A DNA stretch of 37,097 nucleotides, taken from positions 1 through 37,097 of the forward strand of contig CAYXVF010000064.1 in NCBI GenBank assembly GCA_964468125.1, in the 5' to 3' direction. The notes beneath the pieces were generated by a model. It saw nothing but the letters and a program-made list of their open reading frames with translations. It had not been told where the DNA came from and searched no databases. Numbering within the stretch: position 1 is the first letter of the stretch; each line of letters starts with the position of its first letter. The stretch comes from CAYXVF01 sp964468125. Lineage in GTDB: Bacteria; Myxococcota; XYA12-FULL-58-9; CAYXVF01. This document shows, one piece after another, positions 6,174 through 14,105 of the stretch. The position numbers were made by a program, and so were the translations under genes.

Positions 6174-8201
6174 TCAGCGGCCCATCAGCTCATTGAAGCG
6201 GCTCTGCTCCATCACCTGCTGACGGCTGCGAGCCTGACTCGCAACGCTACGGGCGCCGGCGATCACACCGTCAGCGCTCGATTCGACCACGCGAGCCTTC
6301 CCGGCTTCCTGACGGAGCTTCTGAGCGTCTTCGCGCGCGTCGTGCAGAGCGCCACGTCCAAAGATCTCTGCAATCTCCTCCGAACGGGGGAAGCTGAAGA
6401 GCGGGAACCGTGCGATCGACTTGCCGATGGACTTTGCCGCCTCGGTCGCCGCGTCGTATTCGTCTCGAAGCGTATCGCCGTGAGAGGCCGCTGATTCGAG
6501 AGCGCTGCGTGCTTGCCGGCCGAGCTGATTGATCGAACCGTGCAGACGCTGGGCGTCCTCCTCCAGCTCATCGACTCGACTTTGCGCGGTTGCGGCGCGA
6601 CTACTCGCCGTGCGGAGCTCCGCGCTCGCGCCTTGAAGCTCACCCTCCGCCTGGCGAAGACGATCCTTGCGCTGCGCGACCTTCTTCTCCGCTCGCTCCA
6701 CCTGGCCGCGGAGCTCGCGGACGTTGCTGCGTGCCTCGAATTTCGCTTTGCGGTCCTTGGCGGCTGCAAGCTCGCGAGCGAGCTTTTCGATGACCTGCGG
6801 ATCACCACCGCCGCCGCCGGGGAGCGCGGGAAGGTCCTCACCGCTGCGGATCGCTTTCCAAGCCTTCTGGTACCAGGCGGCGTGCGGAGCGATCTTGGCG
6901 TCTTCGGGCGAGACCTGCTCACCGTTTTCGAGGGCCGCTGCTGCTTTCTTTGCGCGGAGGAAGAGCGAGCGCGCTTCGTCGGCGGTCTTCGGCACGGGAA
7001 TGTCGATGGGCTGCCCGTCGCCTTTCTGCGCACGTTCGAGCTCGGCCCGGATCCCCGCGATGTCCTGGTCGAGCTTTGCGAGCGCGCGGGTCACACGCTC
7101 GAGCCGACCACGGGCGGTTTGTAGCTCGCCCTGTGCTTCGTTCACGTCGCGGCGGTAGTCCGCAACACGCGCTTCGGCACGGGCGGCGGCGTTCTGGAGC
7201 GGTGGCAGGATCGCGCGGGCACGTTCCGCAGCGTCCCGGGCCTCCGGCAGCTCACGCTCGGTTCGCACGAGGCGCACCTGTGCCTCGGCGCGCTCTTCGA
7301 CCAAAGTGGCTGCACGCTCGGCGCGGTCAGCGACCGCGTCCATACCGCGGACCAACGGGCTGATGCCTTCGATCGCAGAGTTCTGCGTTCGGATCGTTTC
7401 CGCCGCGGCGCGGTACTCGCCGTTGCCCTGGAGCTCGGTGGTAATGAGCTTTCTCAGCCGGTCGAGCCCACTGCGCAGCAAGCTGTTCTCCTGCGATGGC
7501 TCGCGGCGCATGCCCTCGAGAGCGGCGCCGGCCGCCTCCCAGAACACGTAGCGATTCTTCTTGTCCTCGTCGACGAAGAGGCCGCTCTCGCGGATGAAGT
7601 TGCTGTCGTTGAGGCGGTCGTGCTTGCGTCCGAGGTTCGAGAGGAACCCGTCCTGGGTGCGCAGCTCGGCCTCGATCGCGCGGAGCTCTTCGGCGAAGTC
7701 GCCGAGGTCGAGCTCCTTTTCGCTGCGTCGATAGGCGTCGTCGAGACGTTTCTCCCAGGTCGAAGGCGTGCGTCCGAGCGCGCTCTCCGACGCGGGCACG
7801 AGCCGCTCTTCACCGAGCTCGGCAAACACCGACGCGAGTCGCGCTTCGTACTCGCTGATCTGGAGCGGCTCCGTCTTGGCTTGCTCGCGAGAGAGCTTTT
7901 CCTGCGCCTCGCGGATCTTCTTATTTCCGAAGATTCCGCCGAAGAAGCCTGCGTCGTCGCGGAGCTTCTGGATCAGCTCTTCGAGCTCTTTGATCCGCTC
8001 GGCGTTGGCGCTCAGCTTCTCCCGCTGCTTGGCGGGGAGCGCTTCGACGCCGTCGAGGAATTTGACGACCGCGGCGCGATCGCTGTCCGAGAGCTGCGCG
8101 TTGCGGTCGATGTTGTTGGAGACCTCCCGCATGACGGGGAGGAGATCTTTGCCGAGAGAATCGGGCAAACGACCGCCGATGATTCGAACGATGGAGCTCA
8201 T
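6174..8201 (-). CDS. Large hypothetical coiled-coil protein
   Basis: A 675-residue highly charged, Ala/Glu/Arg-rich protein without a signal peptide. Segments around residues 60-110, 290-390 and 470-570 show long heptad-like patterns typical of coiled coils (for example KELEELIQKLRDD and RVDELEEDAQRLHGSIN). A Gly/Pro-rich break with GGGGGDPQ lies near residue 460. A short hydrophobic patch (FFGGIFGN, near 86-93) is the only non-polar feature, and there is no clear transmembrane helix. It would be the first gene of a four-gene minus-strand set (8201 to 3182). The ATG at 8201-8199 is preceded by about 160 bp of non-coding DNA, probably carrying the promoter. It could be a cytoskeletal, scaffold or secreted helical protein; no family is recognised. 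Confidence 0.75.
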   Translation of the reverse strand: MSSIVRIIGGRLPDSLGKDLLPVMREVSNNIDRNAQLSDSDRAAVVKFLDGVEALPAKQREKLSANAERIKELEELIQKLRDDAGFFGGIFGNKKIREAQEKLSREQAKTEPLQISEYEARLASVFAELGEERLVPASESALGRTPSTWEKRLDDAYRRSEKELDLGDFAEELRAIEAELRTQDGFLSNLGRKHDRLNDSNFIRESGLFVDEDKKNRYVFWEAAGAALEGMRREPSQENSLLRSGLDRLRKLITTELQGNGEYRAAAETIRTQNSAIEGISPLVRGMDAVADRAERAATLVEERAEAQVRLVRTERELPEARDAAERARAILPPLQNAAARAEARVADYRRDVNEAQGELQTARGRLERVTRALAKLDQDIAGIRAELERAQKGDGQPIDIPVPKTADEARSLFLRAKKAAAALENGEQVSPEDAKIAPHAAWYQKAWKAIRSGEDLPALPGGGGGDPQVIEKLARELAAAKDRKAKFEARSNVRELRGQVERAEKKVAQRKDRLRQAEGELQGASAELRTASSRAATAQSRVDELEEDAQRLHGSINQLGRQARSALESAASHGDTLRDEYDAATEAAKSIGKSIARFPLFSFPRSEEIAEIFGRGALHDAREDAQKLRQEAGKARVVESSADGVIAGARSVASQARSRQQVMEQSRFNELMGR

Positions 8202-8361
8202 GTCTAGTACATCCCTATTTCAATCCGCCCGCTGTGGGCGCGTGTCACACATATCGGCGGTCAACCGGGCGGGTTGCGCTCTTGTGGCTCAGGGATGGGA
8301 CCCGCGGGACGATCGGATCTGATTTTTTGCCAAGTGAGTGGCTCGGCCCCGCGCGGGAGGG

Positions 8362-9468
8362 CTATTCGCGCGTGATTCCGATTTTATTGAAGAAGATGTC
8401 TTCGATCGTGCGCTGGACCATGCGCCACAGAAGGTCACGGTCGCCGCAGCGGGAGAACGGCCCCAAAGGGATTTTGAAGGCACCCTTGTCGGCCCGGCCT
8501 CCGCCGTAGGCGGTGTTGTGCGGGTCGTAGCCAAAGAGCTCTTTGAGGAAACGATCCGGGTCGACCACGTTTGACGTGGTGCGTAGCGAGCCGTCGACGA
8601 ACTGATTGTTCACGATCCCGTAGACCACGACCGTGTCCACGCCTTCGCGCTGGAGCAGGTAGTCCGCTGCCTGGCCGATCGAGTCCCGGTCTTCGTCGCG
8701 AACGAAGCCCACGCCGGCGAGCACGTAGGTGTCCGAGATCACCTTATTCGCGTAGGCGCGCTGGGTGATCTCCATCGTGCGTGGCGATACGCTCTGCATC
8801 GAGATCGCTTTGAGGAGGTCGAGGTCGGCGAAGGGTGCGAGGTAGGCCGCGCCCTTGTAATCGATCTCACGCGCCGAGAGGTAGTCGTCCGTATCGGAGC
8901 GAATACCGTAGAGGAGCGCACTCGCGAGCTTGCCGACAAAAGGATTGTCGCGCTCGAGGCTCACGATGCCGTCGGCGAGGTACTCGGCGTAGATCGAGCT
9001 CGCGGACCCGGCGTCCTCGCGAATGTCGATGAACTCCGCGGTGACCTCTCCCTGCGGCTTGTGATGGTCCACGATGCTGATCATCGGCACGTCGGCGAGC
9101 TCCGGAGGCGGCTCCAGGATCTGCGCGTCGACCAGGGCGATCCGGTCAAAGTCCGCCAGCTCCGCTTCGCCGTAGCGCACCATCTCGATGTTGAGCTTCT
9201 TCACCAGGGCGCGGTTCTCGTGGTGCGAGATGTCGTCGAAATAGAGGATCACCGGCTCGATCTCAAAGGTCTGGCAGATGTAGCCGTGGGCCATGGCGCA
9301 GGCGATGCTGTCCGGATCCGGGTAGCCGCGGATGGCGATCACGTGCCGCTCGCCCCGATGCTGCTCGAGGGCCTCCTTGAGCTTGAGCCCCTGGGTCTTG
9401 CTCTTCACCTCCTCGATGGGCTCATCGGAGGCGGGGGCGATGCGGGGCATGTCCGGTTTCGGTTCCAT
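8362..9468 (-). CDS. DHH/DHHA1 phosphoesterase (NrnA-like nanoRNase / pAp phosphatase)
   Basis: A 368-residue cytoplasmic protein with the DHH phosphoesterase motifs. They are YPDPDSIACAMA (motif I Asp residues near 51 and 53), ALVDA (Asp 114), VDHHKP (DHH at 134-136) and GIRSDTDDY (motif IV). The C-terminal DHHA1 domain has the glycine-rich GGGRADKGAFKIP. Family members of this size degrade short RNA oligonucleotides and dephosphorylate 3'-phosphoadenosine 5'-phosphate, using manganese ions. ATG 9468 is chosen because it begins at the conserved domain spacing; the longer reading adds sequence antisense to the next gene. It is divergent from the GlcD-like gene with a 103-bp gap. The family is certain, the exact substrate inferred. 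Confidence 0.88.
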   Translation of the reverse strand: MEPKPDMPRIAPASDEPIEEVKSKTQGLKLKEALEQHRGERHVIAIRGYPDPDSIACAMAHGYICQTFEIEPVILYFDDISHHENRALVKKLNIEMVRYGEAELADFDRIALVDAQILEPPPELADVPMISIVDHHKPQGEVTAEFIDIREDAGSASSIYAEYLADGIVSLERDNPFVGKLASALLYGIRSDTDDYLSAREIDYKGAAYLAPFADLDLLKAISMQSVSPRTMEITQRAYANKVISDTYVLAGVGFVRDEDRDSIGQAADYLLQREGVDTVVVYGIVNNQFVDGSLRTTSNVVDPDRFLKELFGYDPHNTAYGGGRADKGAFKIPLGPFSRCGDRDLLWRMVQRTIEDIFFNKIGITRE

Positions 9469-9571
9469 GGCCAGTAGTCTAGGCGGTGAAAGGGGCGTCA
9501 ACAAGCCAGAGACAGCGATGTAAAAAAGTGTCCCTTGACAGCCCACCCCGAACCTTGCGTGGGTCCCGGGT

Positions 9572-10966
9572 GTGAGCACGTGGTCCAACCGAGCCCTCGA
9601 GGCCTTGATCGTCGATCTCGCTCCACTTTTTGGTGAGCGCTTGAGCACCTCGCAAGAGGCGCGGGCGGCCGTGGCCTCCGATTGGTCGGGCCTCGCGCCC
9701 GTGCTCCCGGGGGCCGTGGCACGCGCACGCAGCACCGAAGAGGTGGTGGCGCTCTGCGAGGCTGCCGACCGGCACCGGGTCGGCATCGTTCCCCGCGGTG
9801 CGGGCACCGGCAAAGTCGGTGGCGCCATTCCACGCCCCTCCGAGGTCGTTCTCGATCTCTCGGCCATGAACGAAATCCTCAGAATCGAGGCGGACGACCA
9901 ATACGCGGTGGTTCAGCCTGGAGTCCTCACGGCCGAGCTCGACCGGCGGGCGGGCGAGCATGGGCTGATGTTTCCGCCCGACCCGGCGAGCTGGGAGACG
10001 AGCACGGTCGGCGGCAATATCGCCACGAATGCCGGAGGTCCCCGCGCGCTCAAATATGGCGTGACCGGACGCTATGTTTGGGGGCTCGAGCTCGTGCTGG
10101 CGGGAGGTCAGGTCCTGCGCACCGGTCGGCGTTCGCTCAAGGGGGTCACGGGCCTCGATCTCACCTCACTGGTCGTGGGCTCGGAGGGAACGCTCGGCGT
10201 GGTGACAGAGGCGACCGTGCACCTCATTCCTGCGCCGCCGTTCGTTGAAGGAGCGTGGCTCGGTGTCGCCTCCGAGCTCGCCGCGGAGCGCCTCGCCGCT
10301 CAAATCTTCCGGTCTGGGTTCTTGCCTCGCTCCCTCGAGCTCCTCGACAGCGAGGCGCTCGCAGCGGTTCGGGAGGAGGCGTCCGTGCCGTCGACCGAGC
10401 CCGTCGCGGTGCACGTCGAGCTCGATGGCGGCTCTCCCTCGACCCGTGCGGAGCTCGAGACGCTCTGTCGGAGCTCTGGCGCCGACAGCATCTACATCGC
10501 CGACAGCCCGGCGGACCGCGAACGTCTGCGCGCGCTTCGCCGCTCCGCATCCAAAGCCCTGAAGCGGCGCTATCCCTTCAAGCTCTCCGACGACATCGCG
10601 GTTCCCCGGAGCCAAATGCACGTGTTCATCGAAAAGGCGAAGGCGATGGCCGCAGAGCGCGGTCTGCTGATCGCGGCCTACGGCCATTTGGGCGACGGCA
10701 ATCTCCACCTGAATCGCTTAGCGTCCACGCAAGAAGAGCGGGAGCGCGCCGCGGAGCTTCGAGGCGCCTTTTTGGATCTCGCGTTGTCACTGGGTGGCAC
10801 CTTGACGGCTGAGCATGGAATAGGGCTTACCAAACGGGACGAGCTCTCTCGCGAGCAGTCAGCCGAGCTCATCGCGTTGCAGCGTAGGATCAAGGCCGCT
10901 TTCGACCCAAACGGGATCATGAACCCGGGCAAAGTGTTTCCAGGTGACCCCGGCTCGCAACTGTGA
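9572..10966 (+). CDS. glcD: GlcD-like FAD-linked oxidase (2-hydroxyacid dehydrogenase)
   Basis: A 464-residue flavoprotein of the vanillyl-alcohol oxidase superfamily. The FAD-binding domain shows VPRGAGTGKVGGAIP, the VGGNIATNAGGPRALKYG loop and VVGSEGTLGVVTEAT. The C-terminal cap has the metal/substrate motif GHLGDGNLHLN and EHGIGLTKR. This pattern fits glycolate oxidase subunit GlcD and D-lactate dehydrogenases, which oxidise 2-hydroxyacids and pass electrons to the respiratory chain. No glcE or glcF gene is adjacent, so a D-lactate or D-2-hydroxyacid dehydrogenase role is as likely as glycolate oxidase. Start is GTG 9572. The stop lies 12 bp before the ABC ATPase gene, which may be cotranscribed. 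Confidence 0.88.
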   Translation: MSTWSNRALEALIVDLAPLFGERLSTSQEARAAVASDWSGLAPVLPGAVARARSTEEVVALCEAADRHRVGIVPRGAGTGKVGGAIPRPSEVVLDLSAMNEILRIEADDQYAVVQPGVLTAELDRRAGEHGLMFPPDPASWETSTVGGNIATNAGGPRALKYGVTGRYVWGLELVLAGGQVLRTGRRSLKGVTGLDLTSLVVGSEGTLGVVTEATVHLIPAPPFVEGAWLGVASELAAERLAAQIFRSGFLPRSLELLDSEALAAVREEASVPSTEPVAVHVELDGGSPSTRAELETLCRSSGADSIYIADSPADRERLRALRRSASKALKRRYPFKLSDDIAVPRSQMHVFIEKAKAMAAERGLLIAAYGHLGDGNLHLNRLASTQEERERAAELRGAFLDLALSLGGTLTAEHGIGLTKRDELSREQSAELIALQRRIKAAFDPNGIMNPGKVFPGDPGSQL

Positions 10967-10978
10967 CACCACGCCTTC

Positions 10979-11602
10979 ATGCGGCTCGAAGCGCAGGATC
11001 TCAGCGCCCATCCGGGTGACCGCACGCTCTTCTCGAGGCTATCGCTGAGCCTCGAGACCGGGGAGGTGTTGGCGGTCCGAGGGCCATCGGGCTCGGGCAA
11101 GACGATCCTGCTGCGCCAGCTCGCCTGCCTCGACCCATTGAACACCGGCGTGCTGATGCTCGACGGCCAGAGCCCCGAACGTCTCGGGGTGCCCGGGTGG
11201 CGCAAGCGGGTGACCTACGTCGCGCAGGACACGCCGCCGCTGAATGGCAGCGCGTGGGAGTTCTTCGAGCTCGCGTGCGCCTTCGGCAGTTGGGGAGAGA
11301 CGGACGATCCGAGGGCCCTCGCCGCAGCCTGGGGAATCGAAGAACGGGCCTGGACCCAACGCTACAGCACTCTCTCCGGGGGCGAGCGACAGCGCCTCTA
11401 CTTGGCCATCGCGCTCGCATCGCGACCGGACGTTCTCTTGGTCGATGAGCCGACGAGCCATCTGGACCCGGAGTCCGGTCGGGCAGTGGAAGAGACCCTC
11501 GCGAAGCGAACGAGCGTTTGGGTAACCCACGATGAAGCGCAAGCGGAACGGGTCGGCACGCGCGTCTTCGACCTCCGGGATTTCAAGGCAGGGGCGAAAT
11601 GA
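10979..11602 (+). CDS. fetA: ABC transporter ATP-binding protein, FetA type
   Basis: A 207-residue stand-alone ABC ATPase. Walker A GPSGSGKT is at 35-42, the Q-loop VAQDTPPL near 81-88, the signature LSGGERQR at 132-139, Walker B VLLVDEPTS at 152-160, and the switch His in WVTHDE near 184. The product is short and is followed, with a four-base ATGA overlap, by a UPF0014/FetB permease. That is the arrangement of the FetAB (YbbLM) exporter implicated in iron export and oxidative-stress resistance in E. coli. The assignment rests mainly on the permease partner. It starts 12 bp after the GlcD-like gene. Confidence 0.88.
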   Translation: MRLEAQDLSAHPGDRTLFSRLSLSLETGEVLAVRGPSGSGKTILLRQLACLDPLNTGVLMLDGQSPERLGVPGWRKRVTYVAQDTPPLNGSAWEFFELACAFGSWGETDDPRALAAAWGIEERAWTQRYSTLSGGERQRLYLAIALASRPDVLLVDEPTSHLDPESGRAVEETLAKRTSVWVTHDEAQAERVGTRVFDLRDFKAGAK

Positions 11603-12387
11603 GCGCGCTCGATATCTCCGTTTGGAGCCTTCTCGGGGCAGCGGGGCTTCTTCTGGTCAACGGCGTGCTCTCGGTCTGGCTTCAGCTCGAGCTCGAGCGG
11701 CGCCTGCTCATCGCGGCGGTGCGAACCGCGGTACAGCTCACCGTGCTCGGCTACGTGCTCTTGCCGATCTTCAAAGCGAACAATCCCTGGTTCGTCCTGG
11801 CCTGGGCTCTGGCGATGGTCGTGTTGGCATCTTGGGAGGCGACCCGCCGGAGCTCGCGACGCTACTCGGGCATGTTCGGACACGCTTTTTTGGCGATGTT
11901 CGTCGGGGCGTCGGTGAGTACGATCCTCGGCGTCGCCGTGTTTGTGGGGGTCGAGCCCTGGTGGCAGCCGCGCTATCTGATCCCGATCCTCGGAATGATT
12001 CTCGGCAACACCCTGAACGGGGTCGCCCTCGGCATGGATCGCTCGACCGCCGTGCTCGACGAGGCGCGGGGCCGCGTCGAGGCCATGCTCGCCCTCGGTG
12101 CGTCCCGCTGGGAGGCACTGCGTCCTGTGGCCACGGAATCGCTGCGCATGGGGATGGTGCCGATCATCAACGCGATGAGCGTCGTCGGCCTCATCACCAT
12201 TCCCGGGATGATGACCGGCCAGCTCCTGGGCGGCTCCTCACCGCAGGTCGCCGCGCGCTATCAGATCCTGATCATGTTCCTCATCGCCGCCACCATCGCG
12301 ATCGCGACCGGTGGAGTCATACTCCTCGGGCTCTTTCGGCTGATCGACGCGAACCACCGCCTCCGCCTCGACCTCCTGAAGCGCTAG
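11599..12387 (+). CDS. fetB: ABC transporter permease, FetB/UPF0014 family
   Basis: A 262-residue membrane protein with about seven hydrophobic segments. Conserved family stretches include VRTAVQLTVLGYVL near the start, GNTLNGVALGMDR in the middle, EAMLALGASRWEALRP, and the loop INAMSVVGLITIPGMMTGQL. These are hallmarks of the UPF0014/FetB permease that pairs with FetA to export metal, probably iron. ATG 11599 overlaps the ATPase stop by four bases, so translation is coupled. It ends 54 bp before the convergent YceI stop; that gap has no obvious terminator. Confidence 0.92.
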   Translation: MSALDISVWSLLGAAGLLLVNGVLSVWLQLELERRLLIAAVRTAVQLTVLGYVLLPIFKANNPWFVLAWALAMVVLASWEATRRSSRRYSGMFGHAFLAMFVGASVSTILGVAVFVGVEPWWQPRYLIPILGMILGNTLNGVALGMDRSTAVLDEARGRVEAMLALGASRWEALRPVATESLRMGMVPIINAMSVVGLITIPGMMTGQLLGGSSPQVAARYQILIMFLIAATIAIATGGVILLGLFRLIDANHRLRLDLLKR

Positions 12388-12441
12388 CTGCACTCCTCTA
12401 CTCACGCGCTGTGCTCGGAGCCGCGTTGTACCGTCGAGGCC

Positions 12442-13059
12442 TCACTCCGACTTCGGAAACTGCGCGTACAGTTCGAGATGGATCGTCATTTCGTCGGCGT
12501 TTTTCAGCGAACCGAGTCCGGCGGAGTAGGGCTCGAGGCCGTAGTCGGTTCCTTTGATGGGCAGCGTTCCGACGAGGACCGTGCGTCCATCGGGCGCGAC
12601 GACCCGTTCGAGCTCGAGGCGCACGCTTCGGGTCTTGCCCCGGAGGGTCAGGCGAGCCTGCAGAGAGAGCGTCGTGCGCTCGAAGCGGCAGCGCGTGCTT
12701 TGAAGAGTGATGGTCGGGTAGCGCTCGGCGTCGAGCTGATCTGCGTCGAGCATGTTCTCGCGGATCGTTTTCCGGTCGCCCTCGTCGATCCGCTCCTTCA
12801 ATCCGAACTCCTCGCGAAGCTTCGGCGGGTCGACCTCGAGGGCCTTCACGGGCACTGTCACCTTCACCGAGCATTCGCCGCTCGTCGGATCGAGGCTCGC
12901 CCGCGCATCGAACTCTGAGGCACGCATCACGTGGTTGTGGGAGAGGCCGCTGAGAAGCGTGGAGGAATCCTTGTTGACCCGAATCGCCAGGAGCGAGTCC
13001 TTTGCGACGGGGACGGGCTGTGCGGCAGCGAGCATCAGTGTGAGGACAAACAGAGTCAT
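12442..13059 (-). CDS. YceI-like periplasmic lipid-binding protein
   Basis: A 205-residue protein with an N-terminal signal peptide (MTLFVLTLMLAAAQPVPVA) and a YceI domain. The domain is visible as VNKDSSTLLSGLSHNHVMRA near the start, SVKVTVPVKALEV, then NMLDADQLDAERYPTITLQS and LTLRGKTRSVRLEL. The lipocalin-like YceI fold holds a long polyisoprenoid or quinone-like ligand in a hydrophobic barrel. The ATG at 13059-13057 overlaps the stop of the FAD oxidoreductase by four bases. It is the last gene of the type III PKS operon, so a role in binding or moving the lipid product in the periplasm is plausible but inferred. Confidence 0.88.
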   Translation of the reverse strand: MTLFVLTLMLAAAQPVPVAKDSLLAIRVNKDSSTLLSGLSHNHVMRASEFDARASLDPTSGECSVKVTVPVKALEVDPPKLREEFGLKERIDEGDRKTIRENMLDADQLDAERYPTITLQSTRCRFERTTLSLQARLTLRGKTRSVRLELERVVAPDGRTVLVGTLPIKGTDYGLEPYSAGLGSLKNADEMTIHLELYAQFPKSE

Positions 13060-14105
13060 GTCGCCAATCCTACGGCGAGTCGGAAAGCCAAAGGCACTCG
13101 GTCGCAGGCGGCAAAGGCCATCCGGCGCAGGCGTCTCGACCGCGCGAGGAGCAGCACCGCTCGGGTCGCGATCGCATAGCGCGCCATCAGGCGACGGTGG
13201 GACAGGGCATAAGCCCAGGGGCGTCCCGCGAGCGCGTGGGTGACCCAGCTCTCCGCGCTCGCAAACCCCAAGCTCAAGCCTTCGCCGGTGCAGGCGTCGA
13301 CGTAGCCCGAGGCATCGCCCACGAGGCCGAAATAGCCCCGGCGGCGGATCCGCGTTGGGTTTCGCAGGGGACCGGCCCCGCGGAACGTGGAGCTGTGTGG
13401 GGCGCCGTCGATCCTCCGAGCGAGCTCGGGAAAGAGCGCGAGGAGCCGTGAGGCGTCGAGGGGACGCTCGTCGGTCAAGAAAGCGATCCCCACCTCCGCT
13501 TCGCTCACCGGCGTCACGTAGGCCTCGCCATGGTCGGACCAATGGACCTCCACCGAATCGGTCCAGGGCGCGAGGCGCACGTGAAAGCGCGCGCCGAATC
13601 GCACGGGGCCGCGGGGCGGTCGCGGCTTCTCGCCGCTGAGCTGCTGCGCCACGCGGCTGTGGAGACCGTCCGCACCCACGCCGACGTGGCCGTCGACCGT
13701 CGCACCGTCGAGCGTGAGTGTCACTCCGTCCTGGGTCGTCGCTGTCTGTTCCACGGTCGCGCCCCGCTCCACCCGGACGCCGAGGGCCGTGGCGCGATCG
13801 AGCATGCGTTCCGACAGGGCGAGTCTCCGCACCGCGCGTCCTGGCGCACCGAAAAAGGGGCCTTCCAGGGTGCGCGACCCTTCAATGTAGCGAATGCCGC
13901 GATAGGGTCGGCCGAGCCCGTCGAGATCCACGCCGTGCCGTCTCAGCCAGGCGACCCCCGGCGGCATGATTCCCTCGCCGCAGGCCTTGTCGAGCAGCCC
14001 GGTGCGTTTCTCAAAGACGACTGCATCGGCCCCCCGCTGCGCCGCGACGATTGCGGCCGCCAGGCCAGAAGGCCCAGCCCCCACGATGAGGACCCGCCGC
14101 TTCAT
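13056..14105 (-). CDS. FAD-dependent oxidoreductase (geranylgeranyl-reductase / aromatic hydroxylase type)
   Basis: A 349-residue flavoprotein. The dinucleotide motif VGAGPSGLAAA is at 8-18 with the acidic end of beta2 in VVFEKRTG. GADGLHSRV (144-152) is the DG motif of class A monooxygenases, and LVGDASGYVDACTGEG (261-274) is the second FAD motif. The family contains geranylgeranyl reductases and hydroxylases of phenolic lipids such as SrsC. ATG 14105 overlaps the ligase stop by four bases, and its own stop overlaps the YceI start by four. In this operon it probably hydroxylates or oxidises the polyketide-derived ring, or reduces the side chain; the sequence alone does not decide. Confidence 0.85.
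   Translation of the reverse strand: MKRRVLIVGAGPSGLAAAIVAAQRGADAVVFEKRTGLLDKACGEGIMPPGVAWLRRHGVDLDGLGRPYRGIRYIEGSRTLEGPFFGAPGRAVRRLALSERMLDRATALGVRVERGATVEQTATTQDGVTLTLDGATVDGHVGVGADGLHSRVAQQLSGEKPRPPRGPVRFGARFHVRLAPWTDSVEVHWSDHGEAYVTPVSEAEVGIAFLTDERPLDASRLLALFPELARRIDGAPHSSTFRGAGPLRNPTRIRRRGYFGLVGDASGYVDACTGEGLSLGFASAESWVTHALAGRPWAYALSHRRLMARYAIATRAVLLLARSRRLRRMAFAACDRVPLAFRLAVGLAT

Noticed and set aside
9529..9540. TGTC-CCTT-GACA inverted repeat and TTGACA box before the GlcD-like gene
   Set aside because: Short arms, and no acceptable -10 box 16-18 bp downstream of TTGACA; not convincing as a promoter or operator.
12388..12441. Terminator between convergent fetB and YceI genes
   Set aside because: No stem longer than a short GAGGCCTC palindrome and no T-run could be found.
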